DNA of 64,000 nt from the NCBI RefSeq assembly GCF_003731635.1, contig NZ_RCUA01000014.1:15985-79984 (forward strand), given 5' to 3'. Below the pieces are notes generated by a model, which saw only the letters and a program-made list of their open reading frames with translations, ran no database searches and was not told the DNA's origin. Origin of the DNA: Marisediminitalea oceani (lineage in GTDB: Bacteria > Pseudomonadota > Gammaproteobacteria > Enterobacterales > Alteromonadaceae). Of the stretch, positions 26,184 to 34,096 are shown piece by piece (within the stretch, counting starts at the first letter, position 1; every line of letters begins with the position of its first letter). A program made the translations under genes and the position numbers.

Positions 26184-26663
26184 TCACGCTGTGGTTGGGG
26201 TAACTTGAATTGGCCGGGCTTTATGTCGGGTAATCACGTGATCCAGCGACAGTTTGCCAGCCCCCCAAACAGTGATATGCAGTAAAATGAGTCCCCAGAT
26301 AACATGGCCATACAAGGCGGCAGGAGCAATCTCTTCCAGGCTTATCACGGCTACCACATTCACAATACCCAGCCCCAGGGCACTTAATCGACTGACAATC
26401 CCAAGGCTTATTAACACCGGTAGCAGCAGCTCGGCAATGGTTGCCAGACAAGCTGCCAGCGCGAAGGGGAGTAGCGGCACGTGGTACTCGTATTCGAACA
26501 AAAACAGGGTGGTTTCCCAGTCATTGGTTTTCGTCAGTCCTGAAGCAAAAAACACCCAGGAGACATACAGTCGTCCGGCTACGGAAAGGACTGACTGTAA
26601 GGGCGTAAACAGGTTGGTAGTGATGGCACTTAAGCGGCCAAACATTAAGGCTAATGGTTTCAC
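26184..26663 (-). CDS. DoxX-family membrane protein
   Basis: A 159-residue inner-membrane protein with four hydrophobic segments. DoxX signature: GRLYVSWVFFASGLTKTNDW near residue 30-50, then LLPFALAACLATIAELLLPV and GHVIWGLILLHITVWG. GTG 26663 has AGGAAG eight bases upstream. DoxX proteins often accompany DUF692/DUF2063 bufferin genes and thiol-stress genes. Here the gene lies 3.3 kb from BufC on the opposite strand, in an operon with an unknown protein, so the link is only suggestive. Confidence 0.85.
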   Translation of the reverse strand: MKPLALMFGRLSAITTNLFTPLQSVLSVAGRLYVSWVFFASGLTKTNDWETTLFLFEYEYHVPLLPFALAACLATIAELLLPVLISLGIVSRLSALGLGIVNVVAVISLEEIAPAALYGHVIWGLILLHITVWGAGKLSLDHVITRHKARPIQVTPTTA

Positions 26664-26774
26664 AATGGTCTTCCTACGTTAATAAGCTAATCAATAAGTT
26701 CTGGCCTGTTGCCATTGAGATAACTGTAAGGGATCCAGGGTGGGCAAAAGCGACCAATCGTCTGCGCTTTGTAT

Positions 26775-27650
26775 CTATTCGTTTTTATCCGTGGTGAGCT
26801 GATGTGCTGTTTTAAGCGGTTCATTGTGACCGGATACAGGCTGCTTTAGCCATTGCTTGGGCGAGATGCCGAGTTTCTTGCGAAACAGCCTGGCCAGCGC
26901 GGAGCCGTGCTCATAACCTACCAGGTTGGCCACCAGATTAACCGGCTTGTTGTCCTGCAACATTTCCTGTGCCAGAGCGATGCGAATATCGGTTAAGTAA
27001 TCGTTGGGAGTCAGGCCCACCACACTTTTAAATGTGGCAGCAAACCGGGAGCGCGACATCGCCGCAATGTCAGCCAGTGAATCCACTGTCCAGTTGACCT
27101 CCGGCTGATTGTGCATGGTACTTATCACCTTTGCCATCATGGGATGACTCAGAGCTGCCAGTACCCCGCCTTTCGCCAGGTCGTTTTCCAGAATATAGCG
27201 CAGGACCTGCAGCAGAAAGATTTCGCTAAGCTTGTCGATCATCACCCCCCGGGTTACCGAACGACTAAAGGCTTCGTCAAACAGCCATTGCGCCGTTTGC
27301 CCGATGTATTGCTCGGTATCCAGCGCCAGGGTAATTAGCGGTGGAAAAGCCTCCAGCAGCAGCTTTTGATGCGCTGATTCCATGCTGATAGTGGCACAAA
27401 CCATTTCGGCACCGGCCGACTGTTCTGCCAGAATCCGATGTTCAACCGGGCCCGGTATAAAAATCACAGAGGGTTTGTCGATGACCCGTTTAGTGCCATC
27501 TTTCATAACTATGGTTAAGCAGCCGGATTTAAGCAGGTGCAGGTGACCTTTCTCGTCGTTGCTGAACGACTGGATCCCGCACAGTTTACCACTAAAAAAT
27601 ACTTCGGCTTTTAACGAAATCCGTCTAACGATGTTTGCTATGTTGTCCAT
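26775..27650 (-). CDS. AraC-family regulator with cupin-like sensor (paralogue 1)
   Basis: A 291-residue regulator. Residues about 20-140 are a cupin-type ligand domain (HLHLLKSGCLTIVMKDGT, PSVIFIPGPVEHRI), and the last 100 residues are a double helix-turn-helix AraC domain (SLADIAAMSRSRFAATFKSV, then GYEHGSALARLFRKKLGISP). ATG 27650 is chosen because AGAGGA precedes it; longer upstream extensions lack this. It is a clear paralogue of the adjacent gene at 27676 (25-base gap, same strand), so a tandem duplication is likely. Confidence 0.88.
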   Translation of the reverse strand: MDNIANIVRRISLKAEVFFSGKLCGIQSFSNDEKGHLHLLKSGCLTIVMKDGTKRVIDKPSVIFIPGPVEHRILAEQSAGAEMVCATISMESAHQKLLLEAFPPLITLALDTEQYIGQTAQWLFDEAFSRSVTRGVMIDKLSEIFLLQVLRYILENDLAKGGVLAALSHPMMAKVISTMHNQPEVNWTVDSLADIAAMSRSRFAATFKSVVGLTPNDYLTDIRIALAQEMLQDNKPVNLVANLVGYEHGSALARLFRKKLGISPKQWLKQPVSGHNEPLKTAHQLTTDKNE

Positions 27651-27675
27651 CTTTATCCTCTGAATCGACAGGCGG

Positions 27676-28521
27676 CTAAACCATGGCCCCCGCTGTTGAC
27701 GCCTGATTTCCGCGACTTTGTTGCAACCACTGGCGTGGCGATACCCCCAGCTTTTTCTTAAAAATCCTGACCAGCGCCGAGCCGTGCTCGTAGCCCACTT
27801 CTCCGGCGACAAAATTGACCGGCTTGTTGTGCCTTAACAGCTGCTGGGCAACGGCTAAACGCAGGTCGGTGATGTAGTCGTTGGGCGTTTGCCCTACCAG
27901 GGTTTTAAAACTCTCAGCAAACTTAGACCGGGACATCGCGGCAATACTTGCAAGTTCGTTCAGCGTCCAGTGATGACCCGGTTGATTGTGGATGACTTCG
28001 ATGACTTTGCGCATTTGCGGGTGATTAAGCGCGGCAATGGCACCCTGGTGCAAACTGCCCTGTTCGGTGGCATGACGCAGTACCTGCAACATAAAAATTT
28101 CACCGAGCTTATTGATCATGACGTCCTTACCAAACCGCTGCTCAAAGACTTCGTTAAATAGCCATTGCACGGTGCAGGACAGAGAACAGTCCGGGGAAAC
28201 CTGCAAGTACACAATGTCCGGTAAGGCGTTGATCAGCAGTGACGAACTGGCAATGGTAAAGGTTACGCTGGCACTGATAAGTCTGGCCGGTTTGTCGCTA
28301 ACCGACTCCAGGTAATGTGAAGTGCCTTTGGGAAGTAACACAACCGACGGGCGATCCATCAGGATTTCCCGCTGTCCTGGTCGGTTAAGGCGCACGGTGC
28401 CTGATTCGAGCAGATGTAATTGGCCGTGCTGGCCAAAGTGTTTTATGCCGCTCAGCTGACCGCTGTGGTTAATGGTGGTAGCGAATGTATGTTGATTAAG
28501 AATGCCGCTTAAATTGTCCAT
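27676..28521 (-). CDS. AraC-family regulator with cupin-like sensor (paralogue 2)
   Basis: A 281-residue regulator sharing the layout and many residues of its neighbour: it starts MDNLSGILNQ versus MDNIANIVRR, the cupin part contains GQLHLLESGTVRLNRPGQ, and the AraC part has ELASIAAMSRSKFAESFKTL and GYEHGSALVRIFKKKLGVSP. AGAGAG precedes ATG 28521. It is the first gene of the two-regulator unit. A third, more distant relative is at 30060. Targets unknown. Confidence 0.88.
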   Translation of the reverse strand: MDNLSGILNQHTFATTINHSGQLSGIKHFGQHGQLHLLESGTVRLNRPGQREILMDRPSVVLLPKGTSHYLESVSDKPARLISASVTFTIASSSLLINALPDIVYLQVSPDCSLSCTVQWLFNEVFEQRFGKDVMINKLGEIFMLQVLRHATEQGSLHQGAIAALNHPQMRKVIEVIHNQPGHHWTLNELASIAAMSRSKFAESFKTLVGQTPNDYITDLRLAVAQQLLRHNKPVNFVAGEVGYEHGSALVRIFKKKLGVSPRQWLQQSRGNQASTAGAMV

Positions 28522-28705
28522 GTGATATCTCTCTTTACCGGTTTACAGGTGTGTTGAGATAACCTCAGCGCTGGGAGACGGTAACGAATCACAGCGTGAC
28601 AGCCGTTATCTTAAAAAAGTAAACAGTTCTGTATAGAAAAAGCAGGTTGAATGGCTTAAAACTAAACTGCTCGCCATACTTTCCGCGTTTGCTATACCGC
28701 TTAAA

Positions 28706-28735
28706 ATTAAAAAAAGCGGGGCAGTGTTGCCCCGC
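28706..28735 (-). terminator. Rho-independent terminator after the NTF2-like gene
   Basis: GCGGGGCA and TGCCCCGC form an eight-base stem with loop GTGT at 28716-28735. The A-rich stretch 28706-28715 is the U tract on the minus strand. Confidence 0.85.
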
Positions 28736-28744
28736 AACAGGGGG

Positions 28745-29224
28745 CTAGAGGCCCAGTTGAGACAAACCCGGATGGTCATCGGGACGTCGTCCCAGTGGCC
28801 ATTTAAACAGGCGCTCTTGCGACGTGATCGGCAGATCATTCAATGAGGCGTGGCGGTTAACCATCAAGCCCTGGTTGTTGAACTCCCAGTTTTCATTGCC
28901 GTAAGAGCGGAACCAGTTAGATGAATCATCCCGCCATTCGTAGGCATAACGCACTGCTATGCGGTTTTCAGTAAATGCCCACAGTTCTTTGATCAATCGG
29001 TACTCAAGTTCTTTGTCCCATTTGCGGGCCAGAAACTGAGCGGCCTGATCGCGACCGTGAATAAACTCAGCGCGGTTACGCCATTGGGTGTCGATGCTGT
29101 AAGCCTGGGCAACCTTTACCGGATCACGGCTATTCCAGCCATCTTCGGCGAGGCGCACTTTTTCAGTCGCCGTTGCCAGGGTGAACGGCGGCAATGGCGG
29201 ACGAGGTGGTTCGGTGGTGTTCAT
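28745..29224 (-). CDS. DUF1348 (NTF2-like) protein
   Basis: A 159-residue cytosolic protein of the NTF2 fold, family DUF1348 (also called nuclear transport factor 2-like). Family wording is visible: [20 protein letters not shown], then [20 protein letters not shown] and [20 protein letters not shown]. The function of the family is not known; members often sit with oxidative-stress genes. GAGGAT precedes ATG 29224, 14 bases after the AhpD-like stop, so it is the second gene of that operon. Confidence 0.88.
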   Translation of the reverse strand: MNTTEPPRPPLPPFTLATATEKVRLAEDGWNSRDPVKVAQAYSIDTQWRNRAEFIHGRDQAAQFLARKWDKELEYRLIKELWAFTENRIAVRYAYEWRDDSSNWFRSYGNENWEFNNQGLMVNRHASLNDLPITSQERLFKWPLGRRPDDHPGLSQLGL

Positions 29225-29238
29225 GTGCCGATCCTCGC

Positions 29239-29787
29239 TTACACCGGGTGAACCAGAGGAAAATCAACCTCTGCCCGGCCAGCGTTATTGAGATAATTAG
29301 TAAAGATATTCAGCGCAACATGCTGTACTACCTCTACAATTTCGGCGTCATTCAATCCGGCTTCACGTATTCTTGCCAGGCTGTCATCGCTGACCTTGCC
29401 CCGCTGTGAAACCACTTCGCCGGTAAACTGCAATATCGCCTGAGTTTGACGATCCCTGGACAGCCCTTTGCGGTTGGCAGTAATTTCACTGTCTTCCACC
29501 TTGACCAGGTTCGCGGCCAGAAAAGCGTGGGCCGACAGGCAATAATCACATTCGTTCAGCTGTGCAACCAGCAGCGCAATAGCTTCGCGGACGGAGGCCG
29601 GTAATACGCCTTTGCCCAGTGACTGAGACATTTCAAGGTAGCCATTGAGAGCGGCCGGACTGTTGGCAATCATGCGAAATAAATTAGGTACACTGCCGAG
29701 TTGCTTAAGCACGCCCTGTAACGGGATTTGCGAAGCAGCCGGAGCATCATCGATAGAAGCGGGTACATGTAAACCTGACACTGACAT
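29239..29787 (-). CDS. Carboxymuconolactone decarboxylase/AhpD-like peroxidase
   Basis: A 182-residue protein of the AhpD/CMD family. The redox motif is [17 protein letters not shown] (Glu...Cys-x2-Cys...His, about residues 75-90), the alkylhydroperoxidase core. It probably reduces organic peroxides or has a similar thiol-redox job. GGAG precedes ATG 29787. It is the first gene of an operon with the NTF2-like gene, and three operator-like sites for a TetR repressor lie in its 272-base upstream region. Confidence 0.88.
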   Translation of the reverse strand: MSVSGLHVPASIDDAPAASQIPLQGVLKQLGSVPNLFRMIANSPAALNGYLEMSQSLGKGVLPASVREAIALLVAQLNECDYCLSAHAFLAANLVKVEDSEITANRKGLSRDRQTQAILQFTGEVVSQRGKVSDDSLARIREAGLNDAEIVEVVQHVALNIFTNYLNNAGRAEVDFPLVHPV

Positions 29788-29861
29788 AACATTTCTCCAA
29801 ATAGGAACTGTGAATAAACCTGAGGCGCTTTTGAGCGACCGTTCAAGTGGTGTTATTTAAA

Positions 29862-30029
29862 ATACACAGATCTGTCTACTTTGTGCAATGGGCAGGAGTA
29901 AGAAAAATTGCTCAAAATTGAGAAGCGATTGTTTTTTCTATAAATATACTTTTCTGTCTACTATTGAATTTGTGGCTGTACAGCTGGATTTTGGGATTTA
30001 AGAGGGGCTAGGTATACTTTTTTGTCTAG
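29862..30029. promoter_or_regulatory. Three TetR operator-like sites upstream of the AhpD operon
   Basis: Three copies of a palindromic pattern are seen: ATACACAGATCTGTCTAC at 29862-29879, ATATACTTTTCTGTCTAC at 29944-29961, and GTATACTTTTTTGTCTAG at 30012-30029. The second and third match the site in front of the TetR gene (24406) at 14 and 13 of 18 positions. The first shares its half-site structure, with a TCTGTCTAC right arm against TCTGTGTAC. They lie upstream of the minus-strand gene starting at 29787. Confidence 0.55.
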
Positions 30030-30059
30030 CGGTTTATGTGCTACCGGGGCGGATCGGAT

Positions 30060-31022
30060 TTACCAAGCTGTGCTTCGTTCTACCTGGCTGGGGGACATGC
30101 CTATGACCCGCTTGAACGCTCGCGAGAAGGCGGCTTCAGACTCGTACCCACAGTTCAGGGCGAGTTCGATAAGCGGCACTTTAACACTTTTAAGCTGGTA
30201 ATAAGCCAGGGTTAAGCGCCATTCGGTGAGATAGTTTTTGGCACTGGTACCCACCAGTTCGGTAAATCTTGCCGCAAAAGCAGAGCGGGACATGCAGGCA
30301 ATGGCGGCGAGACTTTCTACCGTCCATTTTTCTTCCGGCTGCTGATGAATGGCTTTTAGCGCGGCGCCGATTCGGCTATCACGCATAGCCGCAAACCAGC
30401 CTTCATTTGCCAGCGGATCGTTGTTCAGCCAGTACCTGAGTAATTGAATTAACATGATTTCGGCGAGCCGGGTAATTATGGTTTCACTGCCCGCGGCGAG
30501 GTCTGTGGCCTCGCGTTTAATTAATTCCAGGGTGGATGTCAGCCAGGCCTGATCCTGATAATCATCAGCCGTCAGGCAAATGACTTCGGGTAACTGATCA
30601 AGCAGGTAATGGCCAATCAGAGGATCAAAAGACACCACTGAGCAAATCAGTTTTGTGGTTTCACCCGAACCCGGAATATCCAGTACCTCAAGGTTGGGCG
30701 AAAGTTGCTTTACTCCGGAATCAAAAAACGGCACATCCCGGACGTGAGCAGCAGATTTGAGGCTGTGACCCTTGCCATGGGGGATTAACACCAATGCCCC
30801 GGCAGACAGTGCTAATTGTGATGTTTCGGTGGTGATCAGGCAGTCGCCGCTCATTACCACATGCAGCATCAGACGTCCCGGCATGGCGGGTAAGGCTAGT
30901 CCCCAGGGAGCGGCAAGGGTTGAAAAACAGTAAAGACTGTTCTGCGGTTTCAATTGCTCGATGAACGGACCAAAAGGGTCATTATTGGCCGGGAAGACCG
31001 GTGAGTTTATCGTGTCAGTCAT
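30060..31022 (-). CDS. AraC-family regulator with cupin-like sensor (paralogue 3)
   Basis: A 320-residue regulator with an N-terminal cupin-type domain (LALPAMPGRLMLHVVMSGD, then GALVLIPHGKGHSLKSA) and a C-terminal AraC domain (SLAAIACMSRSAFAARFTEL, then ALNCGYESEAAFSRAFKRVI). It is divergent from the NmrA-like gene at 31209 with 186 bases between them, the usual place for a local activator. It belongs to the same broad group as the tandem regulators at 26775 and 27676 but is less similar. Confidence 0.88.
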   Translation of the reverse strand: MTDTINSPVFPANNDPFGPFIEQLKPQNSLYCFSTLAAPWGLALPAMPGRLMLHVVMSGDCLITTETSQLALSAGALVLIPHGKGHSLKSAAHVRDVPFFDSGVKQLSPNLEVLDIPGSGETTKLICSVVSFDPLIGHYLLDQLPEVICLTADDYQDQAWLTSTLELIKREATDLAAGSETIITRLAEIMLIQLLRYWLNNDPLANEGWFAAMRDSRIGAALKAIHQQPEEKWTVESLAAIACMSRSAFAARFTELVGTSAKNYLTEWRLTLAYYQLKSVKVPLIELALNCGYESEAAFSRAFKRVIGMSPSQVERSTAW

Positions 31023-31208
31023 GGGAGCGCGTCTCTGCTGGGTCCTTGCAATCTGCCTGTTTACTATACGATTGATTGGTAGCTTAAGTCTAATTTGGCC
31101 ATCGCTGGACGAACGGTAAGGTATTGTGGACCCCTGGCTATGTCCGCTTAAAGGCTCTGTTCATACTATAAGCACTGCATAAATGTTAAAGCCGTAGCAG
31201 GAGCTCAG

Positions 31209-32093
31209 ATGACACAGTTAGTTAATTCCTCAAAACGTTTTCTGGTACTCGGAGGTTCCGGTAAAACCGGCCGCCGGGTGGTTAAACAGTTACGCCAGAA
31301 AGGTGAAGAGGTCTGCGGGGTGTCCAGAACTACCACGCCGGCTTTTCACTGGCACGACAGCACACATAGCTGGCAGCAGCTACTTGATGGCTTTGACAGC
31401 GTCTATGTTACTTACCAGCCGGATCTGGCTATTCCGCGTGCCGCCGATGACATTGCTCGTCTGGTGGTAGCAGCCCGGCAAGCCGGTGTTAGCCATATGG
31501 TATTGCTCTCCGGGCGGGGTGAAAAAGGTGCGGAGGAGGCCGAACAGGTAGTTGCTGACAGTGGCTTGCATTATCACATTCTCCGTGCCAGCTGGTTTTA
31601 TCAGAATTTCAGTGAAGGATTTCTCCGCGACATGATAGAGGCTGGCGAGGTGGCTTTGCCGTGTGGCGATACGCCGGAGCCTTTTATTGATGCCGGTGAT
31701 ATCGCTGCCGCAGCGGTACGCTGTCTCACCGATCCTGATATCGCCGCGGGGCTGTATGAAGTAACCGGCCCGCATCTGCTGACATTTAAACAGTGCATAG
31801 GGCAGATAGGCGCAATAACCGGCCAGCCACTGTCATTCGCAGACCTTAGCGTTGACGCCATGGTGGACGCATTAACTTCGGCAGGCTTCGAACGCGATAT
31901 GGTGTGGCTCATGGGGCACCTTTTCAGTGAGGTGCTCGATGGTCGTAACAGCCATACAACCGATACGCTGGAAAAATTGCTGGGCAGGGCTCCGGTTTCT
32001 TTTAGTGAATATACAAACCGCGCTTTTGCGGCAAGTTCGGCTGAAGCAACTTTCAGCAAGCTTTCGCATATTGAAGAAGGAGCAGGCCAGTGA
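31209..32093 (+). CDS. NmrA-like NAD(P)-binding protein
   Basis: A 294-residue atypical SDR protein. The Rossmann motif is FLVLGGSGKTGRRVVKQL at the N-terminus; the substrate-side part includes GLHYHILRASWFYQNFS, typical of NmrA/quinone-reductase-2-like proteins (SDR_a family). These bind NAD(P) and sense redox state or reduce quinone-like compounds. AGGAG precedes ATG 31209. Its stop overlaps the start of the next gene (GTGA). The divergent AraC regulator probably controls it. Confidence 0.85.
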   Translation: MTQLVNSSKRFLVLGGSGKTGRRVVKQLRQKGEEVCGVSRTTTPAFHWHDSTHSWQQLLDGFDSVYVTYQPDLAIPRAADDIARLVVAARQAGVSHMVLLSGRGEKGAEEAEQVVADSGLHYHILRASWFYQNFSEGFLRDMIEAGEVALPCGDTPEPFIDAGDIAAAAVRCLTDPDIAAGLYEVTGPHLLTFKQCIGQIGAITGQPLSFADLSVDAMVDALTSAGFERDMVWLMGHLFSEVLDGRNSHTTDTLEKLLGRAPVSFSEYTNRAFAASSAEATFSKLSHIEEGAGQ

Positions 32094-32527
32094 TCTTTTA
32101 TCTGACTATGCTAGCCGCCTTACTCTGCGCTTTGATGGCGGGGATTTATTTTGCTTTTTCTGTGGTCGTAATGCCCGCTCTGCGCCGCCTTGGTGATGAG
32201 CAGGGAGTCAGGGTAATGCAGCAGGTAAACCGGGATATCCTGCAGTCTTTGTTCATGCCGCTGTTCTGGATGTCCAGTCTGGTGTGTCTGATTTTGCTGG
32301 TGGGTGGTCAGTCAGAAATGACCATGTTCGCAGGCGCTATTTACCTTGCCGGAATGCTCGGCGTGACCGCATTGTTCAATGTGCCGTTGAACAACCAACT
32401 GGAACAGGCCAGAGAGAACGAAATCCACGAAGTCTGGCCACACTATCTTAGTCGCTGGCAATGGTTTAATCACATACGAACGGTAAGTGCTGCGCTAAGT
32501 GCCTTGTTATTCGTCACCGCAGCATAA
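32090..32527 (+). CDS. DUF1772 membrane protein
   Basis: A 145-residue inner-membrane protein with four hydrophobic segments. The DUF1772 (anthrone oxygenase-related) pattern is present: GIYFAFSVVVMPALRRLGDE and ALFNVPLNNQLEQA, with WPHYLSRWQWFNHIRTVSA near the end. GTG 32090 overlaps the NmrA stop by four bases, so they are co-translated. The pair suggests handling of a quinone- or aromatic-type compound (inference). Confidence 0.85.
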   Translation: MIFYLTMLAALLCALMAGIYFAFSVVVMPALRRLGDEQGVRVMQQVNRDILQSLFMPLFWMSSLVCLILLVGGQSEMTMFAGAIYLAGMLGVTALFNVPLNNQLEQARENEIHEVWPHYLSRWQWFNHIRTVSAALSALLFVTAA

Positions 32528-32544
32528 TCCGAACAGGAGGAAGA

Positions 32545-32601
32545 ATGGCTAACGTCAGGTTATTTTCAACTTACACCAGTAAAGGAGACGCGCATGGCTG
32601 A
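32545..32601 (+). CDS. Short ORF (18 residues), possible leader peptide
   Basis: ATG 32545 follows a very strong ribosome site (GGAGGA) and reads MANVRLFSTYTSKGDAHG before TGA at 32599-32601. It overlaps the start of the next short ORF by eight bases. It may be a translated leader coupled to that ORF, or a remnant. No similarity recognised. Confidence 0.3.
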   Translation: MANVRLFSTYTSKGDAHG

Positions 32602-32704
32602 TCTTCTTTACTGGATATTGATGCAGGTGCAACAGACGTTGTTCTGGGCTTTATTTTGGTTTAGGAGTCTCACGGACTATGCCCCTACCGCGCTGCTCGC
32701 CTGA
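32594..32704 (+). CDS. Small hydrophobic protein (36 residues)
   Basis: ATG 32594 has AAAGGAG eight bases upstream and reads MADLLYWILMQVQQTLFWAL, then FWFRSLTDYAP, ending LLA. It is one hydrophobic helix with many aromatic residues, as in small membrane proteins. It follows the DUF1772 gene at 67 bases and overlaps the 18-residue ORF. The only support is the ribosome site and composition. Confidence 0.35.
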   Translation: MADLLYWILMQVQQTLFWALFWFRSLTDYAPTALLA

Positions 32705-32716
32705 GTGACTTAAGCG

Positions 32717-33829
32717 TTAGTCAACGCTCTGCCACCATGGCTTGCTGGCAGGCGGCGATGCCAGGTTTATAGGCTGGCCAATCAGCGGCGTATGAAGCTG
32801 ATAAGGCGCATTTTCGCTGAGTGCCCGAATTTCTTCGAAGGGTTCTTTCCAGGGATGGCGTGCCAGCGCAAAGCGACCAATGTGAATGGGTAGCAGTGCC
32901 CTGGCGTTAACATCTATCGCTGCCTGCTTTGACTCACTGGCGGTCATGTGAATATAAGGCCAGCGTGGATCGTATTGCCCGGTATCAAGCGCCACCAGAT
33001 CGAAGCCGCCAAAGCGTTCGCCAATGGCTTTAAAGTGCGGGCCGTAACCTGAATCCCCGCCCAGCAAGAGACGGAATTGCGGGCTGGTAATAACAAATCC
33101 GCCCCACAAGGTCTGATTGCGTGTCAGGCTGCGTCCTGAATAGTGTCTGGCCGGTACCAGGTGAATCTGTACGTCATTGTCTAACTCCAGGCTGTCATAC
33201 CAGTCTGCTTCGTGCAGCTGCTCTGGTGTGTAGTCCCAGTGAGAAAAATGGGCGCCGATACCCAGCGGAACAAACACCTTTTTTACCTTGTTTTTCAGCG
33301 CTACGGCGGTGTTGTAGTCGAGGTGGTCATAGTGGTCATGGGAGATCAGCAATACATCAATCTCTGGTAAATCATCCACCGTAAAGATAGTCGTCCCCTT
33401 AAACGCTTTAACCATAAACGAGAACGGGGAGGCGTAGTCGCTGAAGACCGGATCTACCAGAATGCGCTGGCCGTTAAGTTGCAGATAGAAGCCTGAGTGG
33501 CCTAGCCAGACCATCAGGTTTTCCTCGCGGGGCAGGCTTTTAAAGTCTACTTTGTTTACCGGTATCGCACCTTGCGGTGCCAGATTATCGGCCGAGGAGG
33601 TAAGGTTACCCCACATCACTGACCAGGTACTGACGCCTTCTTTAAGTACCGGCGTGGTTACCTGATTATGAAAAGCTTGTTCCCCGGCATTGTAGTTAGC
33701 CGACCCCATATAAGCCTTCTGCTGTTGTGCGTCCGGCGCCGCGCCAAACCGCGCGAGGTTGAGGACCACACAACCACCCAGAATTAGTGTGGCTGCGATA
33801 ATCAGTAATACTGTTATAACGCTTTTCAT
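32717..33829 (-). CDS. MBL-fold metallo-hydrolase lipoprotein
   Basis: A 370-residue envelope protein. ATG 33829 gives MKSVITVLLIIAATLILGGC, a signal peptide with a lipobox (LGGC), preceded by AGAGAAG; a longer in-frame start adds 14 polar residues and would bury the signal. The metallo-beta-lactamase metal motif LLISHDHYDHLDYNT is clear, with further ligands in VPARHYSGRSL, LLGGDSGYGPHF and LLPIHIGRFALARHPW. The overall pattern matches the UlaG/NAPE-PLD-like group of MBL hydrolases. Substrate unknown. Confidence 0.88.
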   Translation of the reverse strand: MKSVITVLLIIAATLILGGCVVLNLARFGAAPDAQQQKAYMGSANYNAGEQAFHNQVTTPVLKEGVSTWSVMWGNLTSSADNLAPQGAIPVNKVDFKSLPREENLMVWLGHSGFYLQLNGQRILVDPVFSDYASPFSFMVKAFKGTTIFTVDDLPEIDVLLISHDHYDHLDYNTAVALKNKVKKVFVPLGIGAHFSHWDYTPEQLHEADWYDSLELDNDVQIHLVPARHYSGRSLTRNQTLWGGFVITSPQFRLLLGGDSGYGPHFKAIGERFGGFDLVALDTGQYDPRWPYIHMTASESKQAAIDVNARALLPIHIGRFALARHPWKEPFEEIRALSENAPYQLHTPLIGQPINLASPPASKPWWQSVD

Positions 33830-34096
33830 TTTGAGTCTTCTCTTTGCTGCTGCCGGGTCTGATATTGCCATGCTACCGGGTCATTATCACAGACCATTGC
33901 TGCCCCTGACAGCCACAAAACGCGGTATCTCTTGCCTGATACTCCTGTTCAGGCAACTGCCGAAGGTTTAAATAGGTATTGTGAATTGTTGATCCAAATC
34001 TAAGTTATTTCATTCATAGCCAAAGGGATAAGAGTGCTCTGGGGCCACTTTGTGGTGAGATAAGCGGGTAGTTGTTGAGAGGTCTAAGATAATCCC

